Notes: a model not told the origin generated them from the sequence alone. Shown: positions 33,362 to 41,996, numbered from the stretch's first letter. The stretch is 43,140 nucleotides of DNA from Planctomycetota bacterium (GCA_016190145.1 JACPRD010000110.1:1-43140), one strand, 5' to 3'. Numbers and translations are program-made.

Positions 33362-33706
33362 CTACCCCTTGGCCATCGCCACGAGGTTCGCAAACGCCTT
33401 CGGCTCGTCGCACGCCAGCAGCGCGAGGCTCTTGCGGTCCAGCTCGATCCCCTTCTTCTTGATCGCCGCGATGAATTTCGAGTAGCTCGTCCCCGCGGCC
33501 TTGCACGCCGCCCCGATCCGCTGGATCCACAGCGTCCGCATCCGGCGCGCCTTCTCGTGGCGCCCGAAATAGCTGTGCATCCCGGCGCGCAGCACCGACT
33601 GCTTCGCGATGCGGTACATCCGGCTGCGGCCGCCCACGTACCCCTTGGCGGCCTTCATCACCTTCTTCGTGCGGTGGTGCCGGGCGACGTTCGTTTTGGC
33701 GCGCAT
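33362..33706 (-). CDS. rplT: 50S ribosomal protein L20
   Basis: This 114-residue basic protein matches L20 throughout: N-terminal RAKTNVARHHRTKKVMKAAK, GYVGGRSRMYRIAKQSV and the globular part with RRMRTLWIQRIGAACKAAG. L20 binds 23S rRNA early in large-subunit assembly. In E. coli it represses rpmI-rplT translation. The gene lies three bases after rpmI, the usual infC-rpmI-rplT order. Confidence 0.98.
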   Translation of the reverse strand: MRAKTNVARHHRTKKVMKAAKGYVGGRSRMYRIAKQSVLRAGMHSYFGRHEKARRMRTLWIQRIGAACKAAGTSYSKFIAAIKKKGIELDRKSLALLACDEPKAFANLVAMAKG

Positions 33707-33709
33707 GGG

Positions 33710-33913
33710 TTACTTGCCCTCCACCAGCAGCAGCCGCTTGATGTACTTCCGCCGGATCCCCAGGTACTCCATGTCCCGCCGCAGGATCCGCTTCTGCTTC
33801 GCCGACTTGCAGTACAGCTGGTGGCTCTTGCCGCATTTGCGGCGCATGACTTTGCCCGTGCCGGTCACCTTGAAGCGGCTGCGGGCGGACTTGTTGGTCT
33901 TCAGTTTCGGCAT
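33710..33913 (-). CDS. rpmI: 50S ribosomal protein L35
   Basis: This 67-residue protein begins [20 protein letters not shown], the standard L35 N-terminus, and ends in a basic helix ([14 protein letters not shown]). Two cysteines ([13 protein letters not shown]) occupy the middle of the protein. It stands in the canonical infC-rpmI-rplT order. Confidence 0.97.
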   Translation of the reverse strand: MPKLKTNKSARSRFKVTGTGKVMRRKCGKSHQLYCKSAKQKRILRRDMEYLGIRRKYIKRLLLVEGK

Positions 33914-33964
33914 GGTCTTCTTTCTCTATCGTGCGGGAGGCCGGAAAGGGCCGGAAAATCTGCC

Positions 33965-34477
33965 TTACTTGGGCATCAATGTCAACGACAACCTGTGCCC
34001 CTCCAGCTTCGGCGGCTTTTCGACCTTTGTGATGTCCTCGAGCGCCTTGATGAACTTCTCCATCGTCGTGCGCCCGAATTCCTGGTGCACGATCTCGCGC
34101 CCCTTGAAGAACATGTTCACCATCACCTTGTCGCCCTTCTCGATGAAGTCCCGGGCGTGCCGGATCTTGGTGTCCACGTCGTGCTCCTCCGTCTTCGGCG
34201 TGAGACGGATCTCCTTGACTTTCTGCACGTGGTGCTTCTTGTGCGCATCGTGCTGCTTCTTGCGCTGCTCGTACTTGAACTTGCCGAAGTCCATCAGCCG
34301 GCAGACCGGCGGGTCCGCGTCCGGGGCCACCTCGACCACGTCGAGCCCCTTCTCCTCCGCCGCCTTCCGGGCCTCCTCGATCGTCAGGACGCCGAGCTGG
34401 CCTCCCTCGTCGTCCACCACCCGCACCTTCTTGGCGCGGATCTTCTCGTTGATGCGGTACTCCAGCTTTGCGCTCAG
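33965..34477 (-). CDS. infC: Translation initiation factor IF-3, predicted CTG start
   Basis: The protein matches IF-3 from YRINEKIRAKKVRVVDD through DADPPVCRLMDFGKFKYEQ to HEFGR-like and LEGHRLSLTLMPK. The conserved N-terminus lies upstream of the first GTG (34426), and no ATG, GTG or TTG is available before the in-frame stop. The only well-placed start is CTG at 34477, seven bases after GGAGGA. This gives 170 residues, normal for IF-3. E. coli infC also uses a non-standard start (AUU), which IF-3 discriminates against, giving autoregulation. The same principle is inferred here. Confidence 0.93.
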   Translation of the reverse strand: MSAKLEYRINEKIRAKKVRVVDDEGGQLGVLTIEEARKAAEEKGLDVVEVAPDADPPVCRLMDFGKFKYEQRKKQHDAHKKHHVQKVKEIRLTPKTEEHDVDTKIRHARDFIEKGDKVMVNMFFKGREIVHQEFGRTTMEKFIKALEDITKVEKPPKLEGHRLSLTLMPK

Positions 34478-34557
34478 AGCGGGCTCCTCCGTTCAAAAGG
34501 GTCGGGCAGGGCTGCGGCAGTCGAGGGATTTATACCATGTCGCACGATTCCGGCGTA

Positions 34558-36474
34558 CTACGTCCGCTTGCGGACGTCCTCCTTCAGGATTTCCTCGAAG
34601 CGGTCGATCCCCATGGTCCCGAGGTCCTTCCCGGCGCGCTCGCGAACCGCCACCTGCTTCGCGGCGACTTCTTTCTCGCCGACGACGAGCATGTAGGGGG
34701 TTTTTAGAAGGGTCGCCTCGCGGATCTTGTGGCCGGTGCGCTCGTTGCGCGCGTCCAGGTCCGCGCGGAAACCGGCCTCCCGGAGGCGCGCGGCGATCTC
34801 GTTCGCGTAAGGGATGTGCGCGTCGGCGATCGGGATCACCGTCGCCTGCGTCGCCGCCAGCCAGACCGGGAACGCCCCGCCGTAGTGCTCGATCAGCACG
34901 CCGAAAAACCGCTCGAGCGAGCCCATCAGCGCCCGGTGCACCATGTACGGCTGCTGCCGGTTCCCGTCCTCGCCGACGTACGCCAGGTCGAACCGCTTCT
35001 CGCTCGGCAGGTTGAAGTCGAACTGCACCGTCGAGCACTGCCACTCGCGGCCCAGCGAGTCGCGCACCTTGACGTCGATCTTCGGCCCGTAGAACGCCCC
35101 GCCGCCCTCGTCCACCTCGTACTTCACCCCCGCGGTGTCGAGCGCGTGCTTGAGCGCCTTCTGCGTCCGCTCCCAGTCCTCCGCCGCCCCCACCGACTTC
35201 TCCGGCCGCGTCGACAGGTAGATCGCCAGGTCCTTGAACCCGAACTTCGCGAGCCACTCCACCGCGAACCGGAAGACGTCGATGATCTCCTGCTCCACCG
35301 ATTTCGGCGTCACGAAAATGTGCGCGTCGTCGATCGTGAACCCGCGCACCCGAAGCATCCCGTGCAGCACCCCGCTCTTCTCGAACCGGTACACCGTCCC
35401 CAGCTCCGCCAGCCGCATCGGCAGCTCGCGGTACGAGTGCAGGTGCGTCTTGTAGATCATGATGTGCCCGGGACAGTTCATCGGCTTCACGCGGAACGGC
35501 CGGTCCTCGATCAGCATCGCCCCGTACATCAGATCCTTGTAGTTCTCGAGATGCCCCGAGATCTTGTAGATCTCCTCGCTCGCGATGTGCGGCGTGTTCA
35601 CCATCAGATACCCGCGCTTCACGTGCTCCCGGTTCCACTCCTCCTCGATCACGTGCCGGATCATCGACCCGCGCGGATGCCAGTGCACCAGCCCGCCCCC
35701 GATCTCCTCGTGAATCGAGAACAGGTCCAGCTCCTTCCCCAGCTTCCGGTGGTCCCGCTTCTTCGCCTCCTCCACCCGGTGCAGGTACTGCTCCAGCTCC
35801 TCCTTCGACCACCACGCCGTCCCGTACAGCCTCTGCAGCTGCTTGTTCTTCTCGTCCCCGCGCCAGTACGCCCCCGTCGCGCGCAGCAGCTTGAACGCCG
35901 GAATCCGCCCCGTGCTCGCAATGTGCGGCCCCCGGCACAAGTCCGTGAAATCGCCCTGGGTGTAGAACGACACCTTCTCGTCCGTCCACTCCCCCAGCAT
36001 CTCCACCTTGTAGTCCTGGTGCTCCTTCAGACACCGCTCCACCGCCTCCGTCCGCAGCACGTCCGCCCGCGTGCACGGATAGTCCGCTTCCACCACCTTC
36101 TTCATCTCCGCCTCGATCTTCTCGAGGTCCTCCGGCGTAAACGGCTTCTCCGGGTCCATGTCGTAGTAGAACCCGTCCTCGATCGGCGGCCCGATCGCCA
36201 GCTTCGTCCGCGGGAACAGCCGCAGCACCGCCTGCGCCATCACGTGCGCGACGGAGTGCCTCAAGTGGAAGAGTGACTCGGGCATCTGCTGGGTGATGAG
36301 GCGGAGCTTCACGTCGCCGCTGAGTTTATGGAAGAGGTCGACCGGCTTTCCGTCGACTTCGCCGACCACCGCGTCCTTCGCCAGCCGCTTGCCGATGGAT
36401 TCCGCCACCTCCCGGACGGTGGTGCCGTCGGGATACTCGCGGGTCTTGCCGTCCGGAAGTGTGACTTTGGCCAT
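34558..36474 (-). CDS. thrS: Threonyl-tRNA synthetase
   Basis: This 638-residue enzyme has an N-terminal TGS domain (VTLPDGKTREYPDGTTVREV), the editing domain with HSVAHVMAQAV (HxxxH), the second additional domain (DFTDLCRGPHI), class II motifs including PMNCPGHIMIYK, RGFTIDDAHIFVT, and the C-terminal anticodon-binding domain (QATVIPIADAHIPYANEIA). The ATG at 36474 is chosen because the TGS domain starts there; an earlier TTG at 36513 overlaps a promoter-like TTGACA. No Shine-Dalgarno site is visible. infC follows after about 80 bases, matching the common thrS-infC-rpmI-rplT order. Confidence 0.97.
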   Translation of the reverse strand: MAKVTLPDGKTREYPDGTTVREVAESIGKRLAKDAVVGEVDGKPVDLFHKLSGDVKLRLITQQMPESLFHLRHSVAHVMAQAVLRLFPRTKLAIGPPIEDGFYYDMDPEKPFTPEDLEKIEAEMKKVVEADYPCTRADVLRTEAVERCLKEHQDYKVEMLGEWTDEKVSFYTQGDFTDLCRGPHIASTGRIPAFKLLRATGAYWRGDEKNKQLQRLYGTAWWSKEELEQYLHRVEEAKKRDHRKLGKELDLFSIHEEIGGGLVHWHPRGSMIRHVIEEEWNREHVKRGYLMVNTPHIASEEIYKISGHLENYKDLMYGAMLIEDRPFRVKPMNCPGHIMIYKTHLHSYRELPMRLAELGTVYRFEKSGVLHGMLRVRGFTIDDAHIFVTPKSVEQEIIDVFRFAVEWLAKFGFKDLAIYLSTRPEKSVGAAEDWERTQKALKHALDTAGVKYEVDEGGGAFYGPKIDVKVRDSLGREWQCSTVQFDFNLPSEKRFDLAYVGEDGNRQQPYMVHRALMGSLERFFGVLIEHYGGAFPVWLAATQATVIPIADAHIPYANEIAARLREAGFRADLDARNERTGHKIREATLLKTPYMLVVGEKEVAAKQVAVRERAGKDLGTMGIDRFEEILKEDVRKRT

Positions 36475-36484
36475 AAGTCGCGCC

Positions 36485-36513
36485 AATGAAGCAGTTTGGC
36501 ACATTAATGTCAA
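36485..36513 (-). promoter_or_regulatory. Possible promoter of thrS
   Basis: TTGACA (36513-36508) is followed after 17 bases by TTCATT (36490-36485), a weak -10. The perfect palindrome ACATTAATGT overlaps the -35 end. Transcription would start only a few bases before the thrS ATG, leaving almost no leader. Confidence 0.4.
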
Positions 36514-36543
36514 CGTGGCTCTGGCCGCGAAGCGGCCCCCCTA

Positions 36544-36646
36544 CCCCCGCCCGCGCCCCCGCCCGTGCCCGGCCGGTCCGTGCGAATGGCTCACACCCCG
36601 GAGTCGAAGTCAACTGCCGGGCGCGGGCGCGGGCGCGAGAAGGGGG
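36544..36646. repeat. GC-rich long hairpin with 42-nt loop, copy 1
   Basis: A C-rich arm (36544-36573) ending GTGCCCGGC faces a G-rich arm (36616-36646) beginning GCCGGGCGCGGG. The innermost 20 bp pair with two mismatches. The 42-nt loop holds TCCG/CGGA, a nested short dyad. A homologue with the same loop length and the same ACCCCGGA word lies at 40023-40104. It lies between the stop of the 36679 PDZ gene and thrS. Confidence 0.7.
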
Positions 36647-36678
36647 CTCGCGCGCTGCGCGCGCTCGCTTCCTTTCCC

Positions 36679-37701
36679 CTACCTCGCCGCTGTCACGAAC
36701 TTCCCCTTCGGCGCCCCCGCCCCCGCGGGAACCGTGACCTTCATCGCCTCGCCCTTCCGCACGATCCCGATCTCGATCATCCCGCCGCGCGGCACGAACT
36801 TCGCCACCGCGTCGCGCCAGGCCTTCTCACTGTCGATCTCGAGGTCGCCCACGCGCGTGATGATGTCGCCGCGGTGCACGGGGCTCGCGAGCATCCCCGG
36901 CCGCTGCCCGCCGCCATTTCCCGGCATCCGGTCGCCGCGGCCCTGAACATTGAGGACAAGGAAGCCCGTGGCGGGAGGCTTGACCATCTGAAGCGCGATG
37001 GCCGCGCCTTCTGCGACGAGCGGCGCGGACGAGGTGGCGAGGTCTTTCAGTACCGGCTCGGCCGCGGCCCCCGCGCTTGCGATCACGCGCAGGTACAGCA
37101 CCTGGACCTGTGCGTTCTTCGCCGCGCCGACGCCTTTCGCCAGCTCCGGCAGCATCTCCGGCGTCACCCGCCCCTCGAGCGCGTGCAGCAGCCGCTGCAG
37201 GTCCTCTTCCCCCGCCCCCGCCAGGCTCTCGAAGATGTACTTCCCCTCGCCCGCCTCGCCCAGCCAGCCCCACGCCAGCTCGAGGTACAGCTCCGCCGCG
37301 AACGACCCGTCCTTGCGCGCTCGCGGGATCGCCCACTTGTGGAACGCGGCGCGCTTCGCCACCGCGTCGAGCGCCTCTTCGCGCACCCCGAATTCCACCG
37401 GATCATCGACCGCGAGGATCTCGTAGAGCGCGTCCAGCGCCGGCGCCCACGCGGGTTCTCCAGAAACGACCATCGCGTCGATCGCGTCGGCCGCCTCTTT
37501 CCAATCCTCGGCCGCGATCGCCTGATCCACGCGGTCGCGCGGGTTTGGCGCGGGCGGGGGCGGGCCGGGAAGCGTCTCCTTGTGGACGACGGCCGGCGCG
37601 GGTGCGGGCGCTGCGGGCTGCCGGCGGCCGACGAGGAAGCCGCCGAGCCAGCCGATCGCTCCGGCGATCAGCAGATACGCGATGAGATGCGACCGCTGCA
37701 T
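36679..37701 (-). CDS. Membrane-anchored helical protein with C-terminal PDZ domain
   Basis: This 340-residue protein has an N-terminal anchor (LIAYLLIAGAIGWLGGFLVG), a Pro/Ala linker, a ~190-residue helical region of HEAT/TPR style, and a C-terminal PDZ-like domain (ASPVHRGDIITRVGDLEIDS, then a beta strand IEIGIVRKGEAMKVTV). A GRGDRMPGNGGGQRPGM insert sits where the PDZ carboxylate loop would be. It is likely periplasmic. It is the last of four closely packed genes whose members do not point to one pathway. No protease or other catalytic motif was seen. Confidence 0.72.
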   Translation of the reverse strand: MQRSHLIAYLLIAGAIGWLGGFLVGRRQPAAPAPAPAVVHKETLPGPPPPAPNPRDRVDQAIAAEDWKEAADAIDAMVVSGEPAWAPALDALYEILAVDDPVEFGVREEALDAVAKRAAFHKWAIPRARKDGSFAAELYLELAWGWLGEAGEGKYIFESLAGAGEEDLQRLLHALEGRVTPEMLPELAKGVGAAKNAQVQVLYLRVIASAGAAAEPVLKDLATSSAPLVAEGAAIALQMVKPPATGFLVLNVQGRGDRMPGNGGGQRPGMLASPVHRGDIITRVGDLEIDSEKAWRDAVAKFVPRGGMIEIGIVRKGEAMKVTVPAGAGAPKGKFVTAAR

Positions 37702-37708
37702 GGCGCGA

Positions 37709-38440
37709 TCATAACAATCTTGCGGAGCGCCCCAGACCCAGGAACCGTCTCCTCTCGAGCTCGGGGAAGCGCTCGATCGCGTAGCGGAGCATCGTGCGGG
37801 GCATCCGGGCGCCGTGGCGCTCGAGAAAGCGGACCAGCGCGGGACGGTCGCGGTGGTCGATTTCGCGCAGCATCCAGCCCACCGCCTTGTGCATCAGGTC
37901 CTCGGGATCGCGCAGGAGCAGGCGCGCGAGCCGGAAGGTCTCCACGAACCGCCCCTTGCGGATCCACGGTTGCGTCGCGAGCACCGCGATCCGCCGGTCC
38001 CACAGCCGCGGCGAGCGCGCCCATTCGAACAGCAGCACCTTGCTCCGGCCGTCGAGATGCGCCCCCGCGATCGCGGGGGCGCTTCCATCCACGAGGTCCC
38101 AGTTATTGATGAACGGGAAGTGGCGGACGTAGAAGCGAAAGAGGCGTTCGCGCTCGGACGCTGTCGCGCGGCCGTAGCACCCGGCGAGGAGCATGAGGCC
38201 GAGAACGCGCTCCTCGTGCACGCGCGAGGAGATGAGGCTCGAGACGGCGGGAAGGGGCAGTTCGCGGAACTGCCGGGCGAGCGTGCGGGTCGTCGGGACG
38301 TCGAGCCCGACGAACACGTCGCCCTCGCCGTACTCCCCTGGGCCGGTCTTGAAGTACCCTCGATTGACCGCCGCGCGGCGCGGGTCGGCGTGCGCGCGCA
38401 CGGCGCGGCGGACCGCGGCGAGTGTCGGCACGCGGCTCAC
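37709..38440 (-). CDS. AlkD-like DNA alkylation repair protein
   Basis: This 243-residue all-helical protein matches the AlkD/HEAT-like DNA glycosylase family: FVGLDVPTTRTLARQFRELP, NNWDLVDGSAP, RSPRLWDRRIAVLATQPWIR, LMHKAVGWMLREIDHRD and a final HGARMPRTMLRYAIERF. Members remove bulky or cationic alkylated purines. WDLVD and the RRIAVLAT/KAVGWMLRE blocks contain the residues usually conserved around the lesion. The start is GTG, overlapping the upstream stop by four bases (GTGA). Length is normal. Confidence 0.85.
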   Translation of the reverse strand: MSRVPTLAAVRRAVRAHADPRRAAVNRGYFKTGPGEYGEGDVFVGLDVPTTRTLARQFRELPLPAVSSLISSRVHEERVLGLMLLAGCYGRATASERERLFRFYVRHFPFINNWDLVDGSAPAIAGAHLDGRSKVLLFEWARSPRLWDRRIAVLATQPWIRKGRFVETFRLARLLLRDPEDLMHKAVGWMLREIDHRDRPALVRFLERHGARMPRTMLRYAIERFPELERRRFLGLGRSARLL

Positions 38441-39291
38441 CGGGGCGCCTGCTCCAGCGTCTTGACGTTGGGGTTGCGCGCCTCGTCCCACGCCTCGGTC
38501 ACGATCGCCTCGATCCGCACCGGGTTGTCCCTGAGCAATTTCTCCAGCCCCGCCGCGTCTTTCGGGGCCTTCCGGAGAAGCGCCTCCAGGTCCGCGAACC
38601 ACCGCATCCCGGCGAGATTCGCCTCGATGTCCGCCGGGCTGCTCCCCCTCTCCACGCCCGTCGCCTTCCCCGCCGCGTGCGCCCCGAACGCGCCGACCAG
38701 GTCGTGGTCGCGTTTCCCGTCCTCGTCCACCCACCAGAGCTTGAGCTTCCGCGTCCTGCGGATCCACGCCACTGACTCCTCGTCCGGCGCGAGCCCCTCC
38801 AGCCACCGGCTCATCCCCAGCGCGCGCGCCTCGCCCCCCTCCGCAGCGACCTGCCGGCAGAAGAACCCTTCCTCGAAGAAATGCCCGAACTTGTCGAGCC
38901 CGACCGCGATGTCGATATTTTCTTTTCGCACGAGCAGCGACGGCGCGAACACGGTGTGGTCGACGCGTTCCTTCTCGGGAAGCGTTCCGTAGTTCAGCTC
39001 CGCCGCGATCTCCGGATCCCGCTCGAGCGCCCTCTCCACCGCCGCGACGCTCCGATTCCGCAGCGGAAACACGAACGCTTTGTAGACGGCGACCAGCACT
39101 TTCTCGGTATCCCCGGGCGATTTCTTCCACGCCTCCCGGATCGCTTCGTCGCGCGTGCGGGTGAGGAGAGCATTGACCCCGTCGTTGACGGGTTTCTGGC
39201 CGGGGCGCGGGGCGGAGGAGGCGACTTCGCGGGCGGGGGCGTCCGGAACGAGTATGAGCAGGAGACCAAGGCCTATTCCCCAACGGATCAT
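38437..39291 (-). CDS. Secreted protein of unknown function
   Basis: This 284-residue protein begins with a signal peptide (MIRWGIGLGLLLILVPDAPA). The body has charged helices and an aromatic-rich motif GLDKFGHFFEEGFFCRQ. The latter recalls a DKxGHFF pattern of some envelope proteins, but I cannot name a family. It is overlapped at both ends by four bases with its neighbours (ATGA, GTGA), so it is translated in series with the 208-residue protein and the AlkD homologue. Secretion is predicted; the role is unknown. Confidence 0.65.
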   Translation of the reverse strand: MIRWGIGLGLLLILVPDAPAREVASSAPRPGQKPVNDGVNALLTRTRDEAIREAWKKSPGDTEKVLVAVYKAFVFPLRNRSVAAVERALERDPEIAAELNYGTLPEKERVDHTVFAPSLLVRKENIDIAVGLDKFGHFFEEGFFCRQVAAEGGEARALGMSRWLEGLAPDEESVAWIRRTRKLKLWWVDEDGKRDHDLVGAFGAHAAGKATGVERGSSPADIEANLAGMRWFADLEALLRKAPKDAAGLEKLLRDNPVRIEAIVTEAWDEARNPNVKTLEQAPR

Positions 39292-39914
39292 GACTTCCCT
39301 CGAGGATCCTGAAGCTCAGGAGCGCACCAGACCTCACGGTTTTCCAGAAGCGAAACGAAGGCGTGGAGGTCGGGTTCACTACCCGGACCGCAGTTTGCAT
39401 TGATTTGTGCGGTCACGTGCCTGAGGGTCGTGCCTCCTGTCGGTGATATGCCGAGCGTCCAACAGCCCGATCGTCCGGTGGCGGTGTTCGTCACGATGGC
39501 GGAGAACCAGGGTGCGAGCGGAAAGTCCTGGTACTTGGGGTTGTTCCATTCCACGCGCGGCGGCGCGGGATACTCGATGATGAGAGCCTGGTGGCCTGAA
39601 GACCACCTGACTGGATGGACAACAATCGAACGGGCCGTGTCCGGTCTAGGCTCGAGTTTTTCCAGCTTGCAAGTCATCAGATAGTACAAGGCACCCCCAG
39701 GAACACCGGCACTGCCCTGCAGCTTCTCGCGTACTGCCACGGGATTCTGTTCGAGAAGCCTGGGCAAGAGAAAGTACGCCATGGCGTAGCAGGCTCGTGC
39801 GACTTCGTATTGGCTTAGATCAGGCTCGGTCATATGCACTGATTCTAGCGCGTTCCGGAAGGTGCCCACGCGTGCGATGTCGCGAAGCTCCGAGCTGACT
39901 CCGAATTCGCGCAC
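39288..39914 (-). CDS. Protein of unknown function, start uncertain
   Basis: The frame encodes up to 208 residues from a GTG at 39914, with no clear ribosome site. Upstream, eight more codons (NERFYAAL) look protein-like before a TGA, so a start lost through mutation or frameshift is possible. An ATG at residue 28 is an alternative. The sequence has no membrane segment. It contains GCWTLGISPTGGTTLRHVTA and PSLVH-like basic/aromatic stretches but no motif I recognise. Codon usage is less GC-biased than in neighbouring genes, a possible sign of more recent acquisition. It overlaps the next gene by ATGA. Confidence 0.55.
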   Translation of the reverse strand: MREFGVSSELRDIARVGTFRNALESVHMTEPDLSQYEVARACYAMAYFLLPRLLEQNPVAVREKLQGSAGVPGGALYYLMTCKLEKLEPRPDTARSIVVHPVRWSSGHQALIIEYPAPPRVEWNNPKYQDFPLAPWFSAIVTNTATGRSGCWTLGISPTGGTTLRHVTAQINANCGPGSEPDLHAFVSLLENREVWCAPELQDPRGKS

Positions 39915-40022
39915 CAGGGCTGCATAGAATCGCTCATTTCAAGACCACCGAAATCGGCTGGACATGAACAGGGTTGTCCGCCGACGCCCGCAGGGCGGCG
40001 GCGGACCCCGTTCCCACGCCCG

Positions 40023-40104
40023 CGCCCGCGCCCGCGCCCGGCCTTTCCGTCGTTGCGGGCCAAGACCCCGGATATCAAGGAAATGCCGGGCGCGGGCGCG
40101 GGCG
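40023..40104. repeat. GC-rich long hairpin with 42-nt loop, copy 2
   Basis: CGCCCGCGCCCGCGCCCGGC (40023-40042) and its exact reverse complement (40085-40104) flank a 42-nt loop. The loop again contains TCCG and ACCCCGGA, which can pair as a nested stem. It shares arms, loop length and loop words with the element at 36544-36646. It lies downstream of the aspS stop. A further CGCGGC-TTC-GCCGCG hairpin follows near 40121. Confidence 0.75.
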
Positions 40105-40205
40105 GGGGAATGGGCAAGGGTCGCGGCTTCGCCGCGAAGAGGGCGGAATCCCGGCGGGAAGAGGCGCTGGTTCTCCCCGCCGCGACCCCGCCCTCCGCGG
40201 GCGCG

Positions 40206-41996
40206 CTACGTTTTCTTTTCCTCGGCGGGAGGGGGCGGCTTGAGCGCGATGTGCAGTTCGTCGAGCTGCTTCGGAATCACGCCGCTCGGCGCGTTCTGCA
40301 TCAGGCACTGGCCTTTCTGCGTCTTCGGGTACGGGATCACGTCCCGGATCGTGTCCAGGCCGAGAAGCAGCATCACGAACCGGTCCACCCCGAGCGCGAT
40401 CCCGCCGTGCGGCGGCGCGCCGTAGTCGAAGGCGTCGAGCATGAAACCGAACTTGTCGCGGATGTCCGATTCCTCGAGACCGATCACCGCGAGAACGCGG
40501 CGCTGGACGTCCTTGCGGTGAATCCGGATGGAGCCGCCGCCCAGTTCGACGCCGTTCAGGACCAGGTCGTAGGCGCGCGCGCGGACGCGGAGCGGGTCCT
40601 TTTCGAGGAAGTCGAGGTCCTCGGCTTTCGGGCTCGTGAACACGTGGTGCTTGGCCTGCGGCCGACCCTCCGGGCCCGCCTCGAACATCGGGAACTCCTC
40701 GACCCAGAACGGCTCCCAGCTCCCTTCCTTGATCAGCTTCAGCTTCGCGCCCAGGTGCGTCCGCAGCCCGCCCAGCGCGACCTTGCACCGGCCCTTTTCG
40801 TCCGCCACGAACAGCAGCAGGTCGCCGTCCTTCGCGGCCAGCTTCGCGCGCAGCGCCGACAGCTCCGCCGAAGTAAAATTCTTCGCGCTTCCGCCCCCGA
40901 GCGTGCCGCCCTCGCCTTTCAGCCACACGAGGCCCTTCGCGCCCACGCCCTTCACCCACGTCGTCAGCTCGTCGATGTCCTTGCGGCTCATCGTCCCGCC
41001 GCCCACAACGCACAGGCCCTTCACAACCCCGCCCGTCGCCACGGCCTCGCTGAACACGCGGAATGCGCTCGCCTTCGCGAGGTCGCTCACGTCGACGAGG
41101 TGCATGCCGAACCGGATGTCCGGCTTGTCGGAGCCGTACTTGTCCATGGCTTCGGCGTAGGACATTTTAGGGAAGGGGCGTTTGAGTTCGACGCCGAGGA
41201 CCTTCTTGAAGACGTTGCCGACGGCGTCTTCGACGGCGGCCTGCACGTCGGACTCGTCGACGAAGGACATCTCGAGGTCGAACTGGGAGAACTCGGGCTG
41301 GCGGTCGGCGCGCAGGTCTTCGTCGCGGAAGCATTTGCAGACCTGGAAGTAGCGGTCGATGCCGGCGACCTGGAAGAGCTGCTTGAAGATCTGGGGGGAT
41401 TCGGCGAGGGCGAAGAAGTTTCCGGCCTGGAGGCGGGAGGGGACGAGGAAGTTGCGGGCGCCGCCGGGGGTGTTCTTGATGAGGACGGGAGTGTCGAGGT
41501 CGAGGAAGCCCTGCCGGTCCATGGATTCGCGGAATGCCGCGATGATGCGGTGGCGCGTGATCATGTTCTGCTGCATGGGGCGGCGGCGGAGGTCGAGGTA
41601 GCGGTACTTGAGGCGCAGTTCGTCGGAGGCGTTGAGATCGTCGGTGACTTCGAACGGCGGGACTTTGGCTTCGTTCAGGATTTCGATCTTGCGCGCCTCG
41701 AGCTCGATTTCCCCCGTCAGCTGCCCCTTTTTCACCGCCTCCGCCGGGCGCGCCTTGACGACGCCCTGCACGGCGAGCACGAATTCCGCGCGCAGCCCCT
41801 GGGCCTGCGCGAGCAGCTCCGCGCCGCTTTCGGGGCGGAACACGACCTGCGTCTTCCCGTAGCGGTCCCGGAGGTCCACGAACAGCACGCCTCCGTGGTC
41901 CCGGCGGGCCTCGACCCAGCCGTTGAGGTTCACGGTGGATCCGGCGTCCGCGGCGCGCAGCGCGCCGCAGGTATGTGTGCGTTTGAGGGTGAACAT
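40206..41996 (-). CDS. aspS: Aspartyl-tRNA synthetase, probably non-discriminating
   Basis: This 596-residue class II synthetase has an N-terminal OB anticodon-binding domain, motif 2 (FRDEDLRADRQPEFSQFDLEM), a GAD insertion at ~290-410 and C-terminal motif 3 (GIALGVDRFVMLLLG). This is the bacterial AspRS layout. In the OB domain RRDHGG places His34 where non-discriminating AspRS has His and discriminating ones Leu (E. coli RRDLGS). It would then also charge tRNA-Asn, requiring GatCAB. The ATG at 41996 fits the family start; a TTG six codons earlier is less likely. Confidence 0.97.
   Translation of the reverse strand: MFTLKRTHTCGALRAADAGSTVNLNGWVEARRDHGGVLFVDLRDRYGKTQVVFRPESGAELLAQAQGLRAEFVLAVQGVVKARPAEAVKKGQLTGEIELEARKIEILNEAKVPPFEVTDDLNASDELRLKYRYLDLRRRPMQQNMITRHRIIAAFRESMDRQGFLDLDTPVLIKNTPGGARNFLVPSRLQAGNFFALAESPQIFKQLFQVAGIDRYFQVCKCFRDEDLRADRQPEFSQFDLEMSFVDESDVQAAVEDAVGNVFKKVLGVELKRPFPKMSYAEAMDKYGSDKPDIRFGMHLVDVSDLAKASAFRVFSEAVATGGVVKGLCVVGGGTMSRKDIDELTTWVKGVGAKGLVWLKGEGGTLGGGSAKNFTSAELSALRAKLAAKDGDLLLFVADEKGRCKVALGGLRTHLGAKLKLIKEGSWEPFWVEEFPMFEAGPEGRPQAKHHVFTSPKAEDLDFLEKDPLRVRARAYDLVLNGVELGGGSIRIHRKDVQRRVLAVIGLEESDIRDKFGFMLDAFDYGAPPHGGIALGVDRFVMLLLGLDTIRDVIPYPKTQKGQCLMQNAPSGVIPKQLDELHIALKPPPPAEEKKT

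Noticed and set aside
36475..36678. T-box or other riboswitch upstream of thrS
   Set aside because: The predicted transcription start leaves almost no leader, and no T-box AGGGTGG-type motif is visible; the structured DNA there belongs to the GC-rich repeat.
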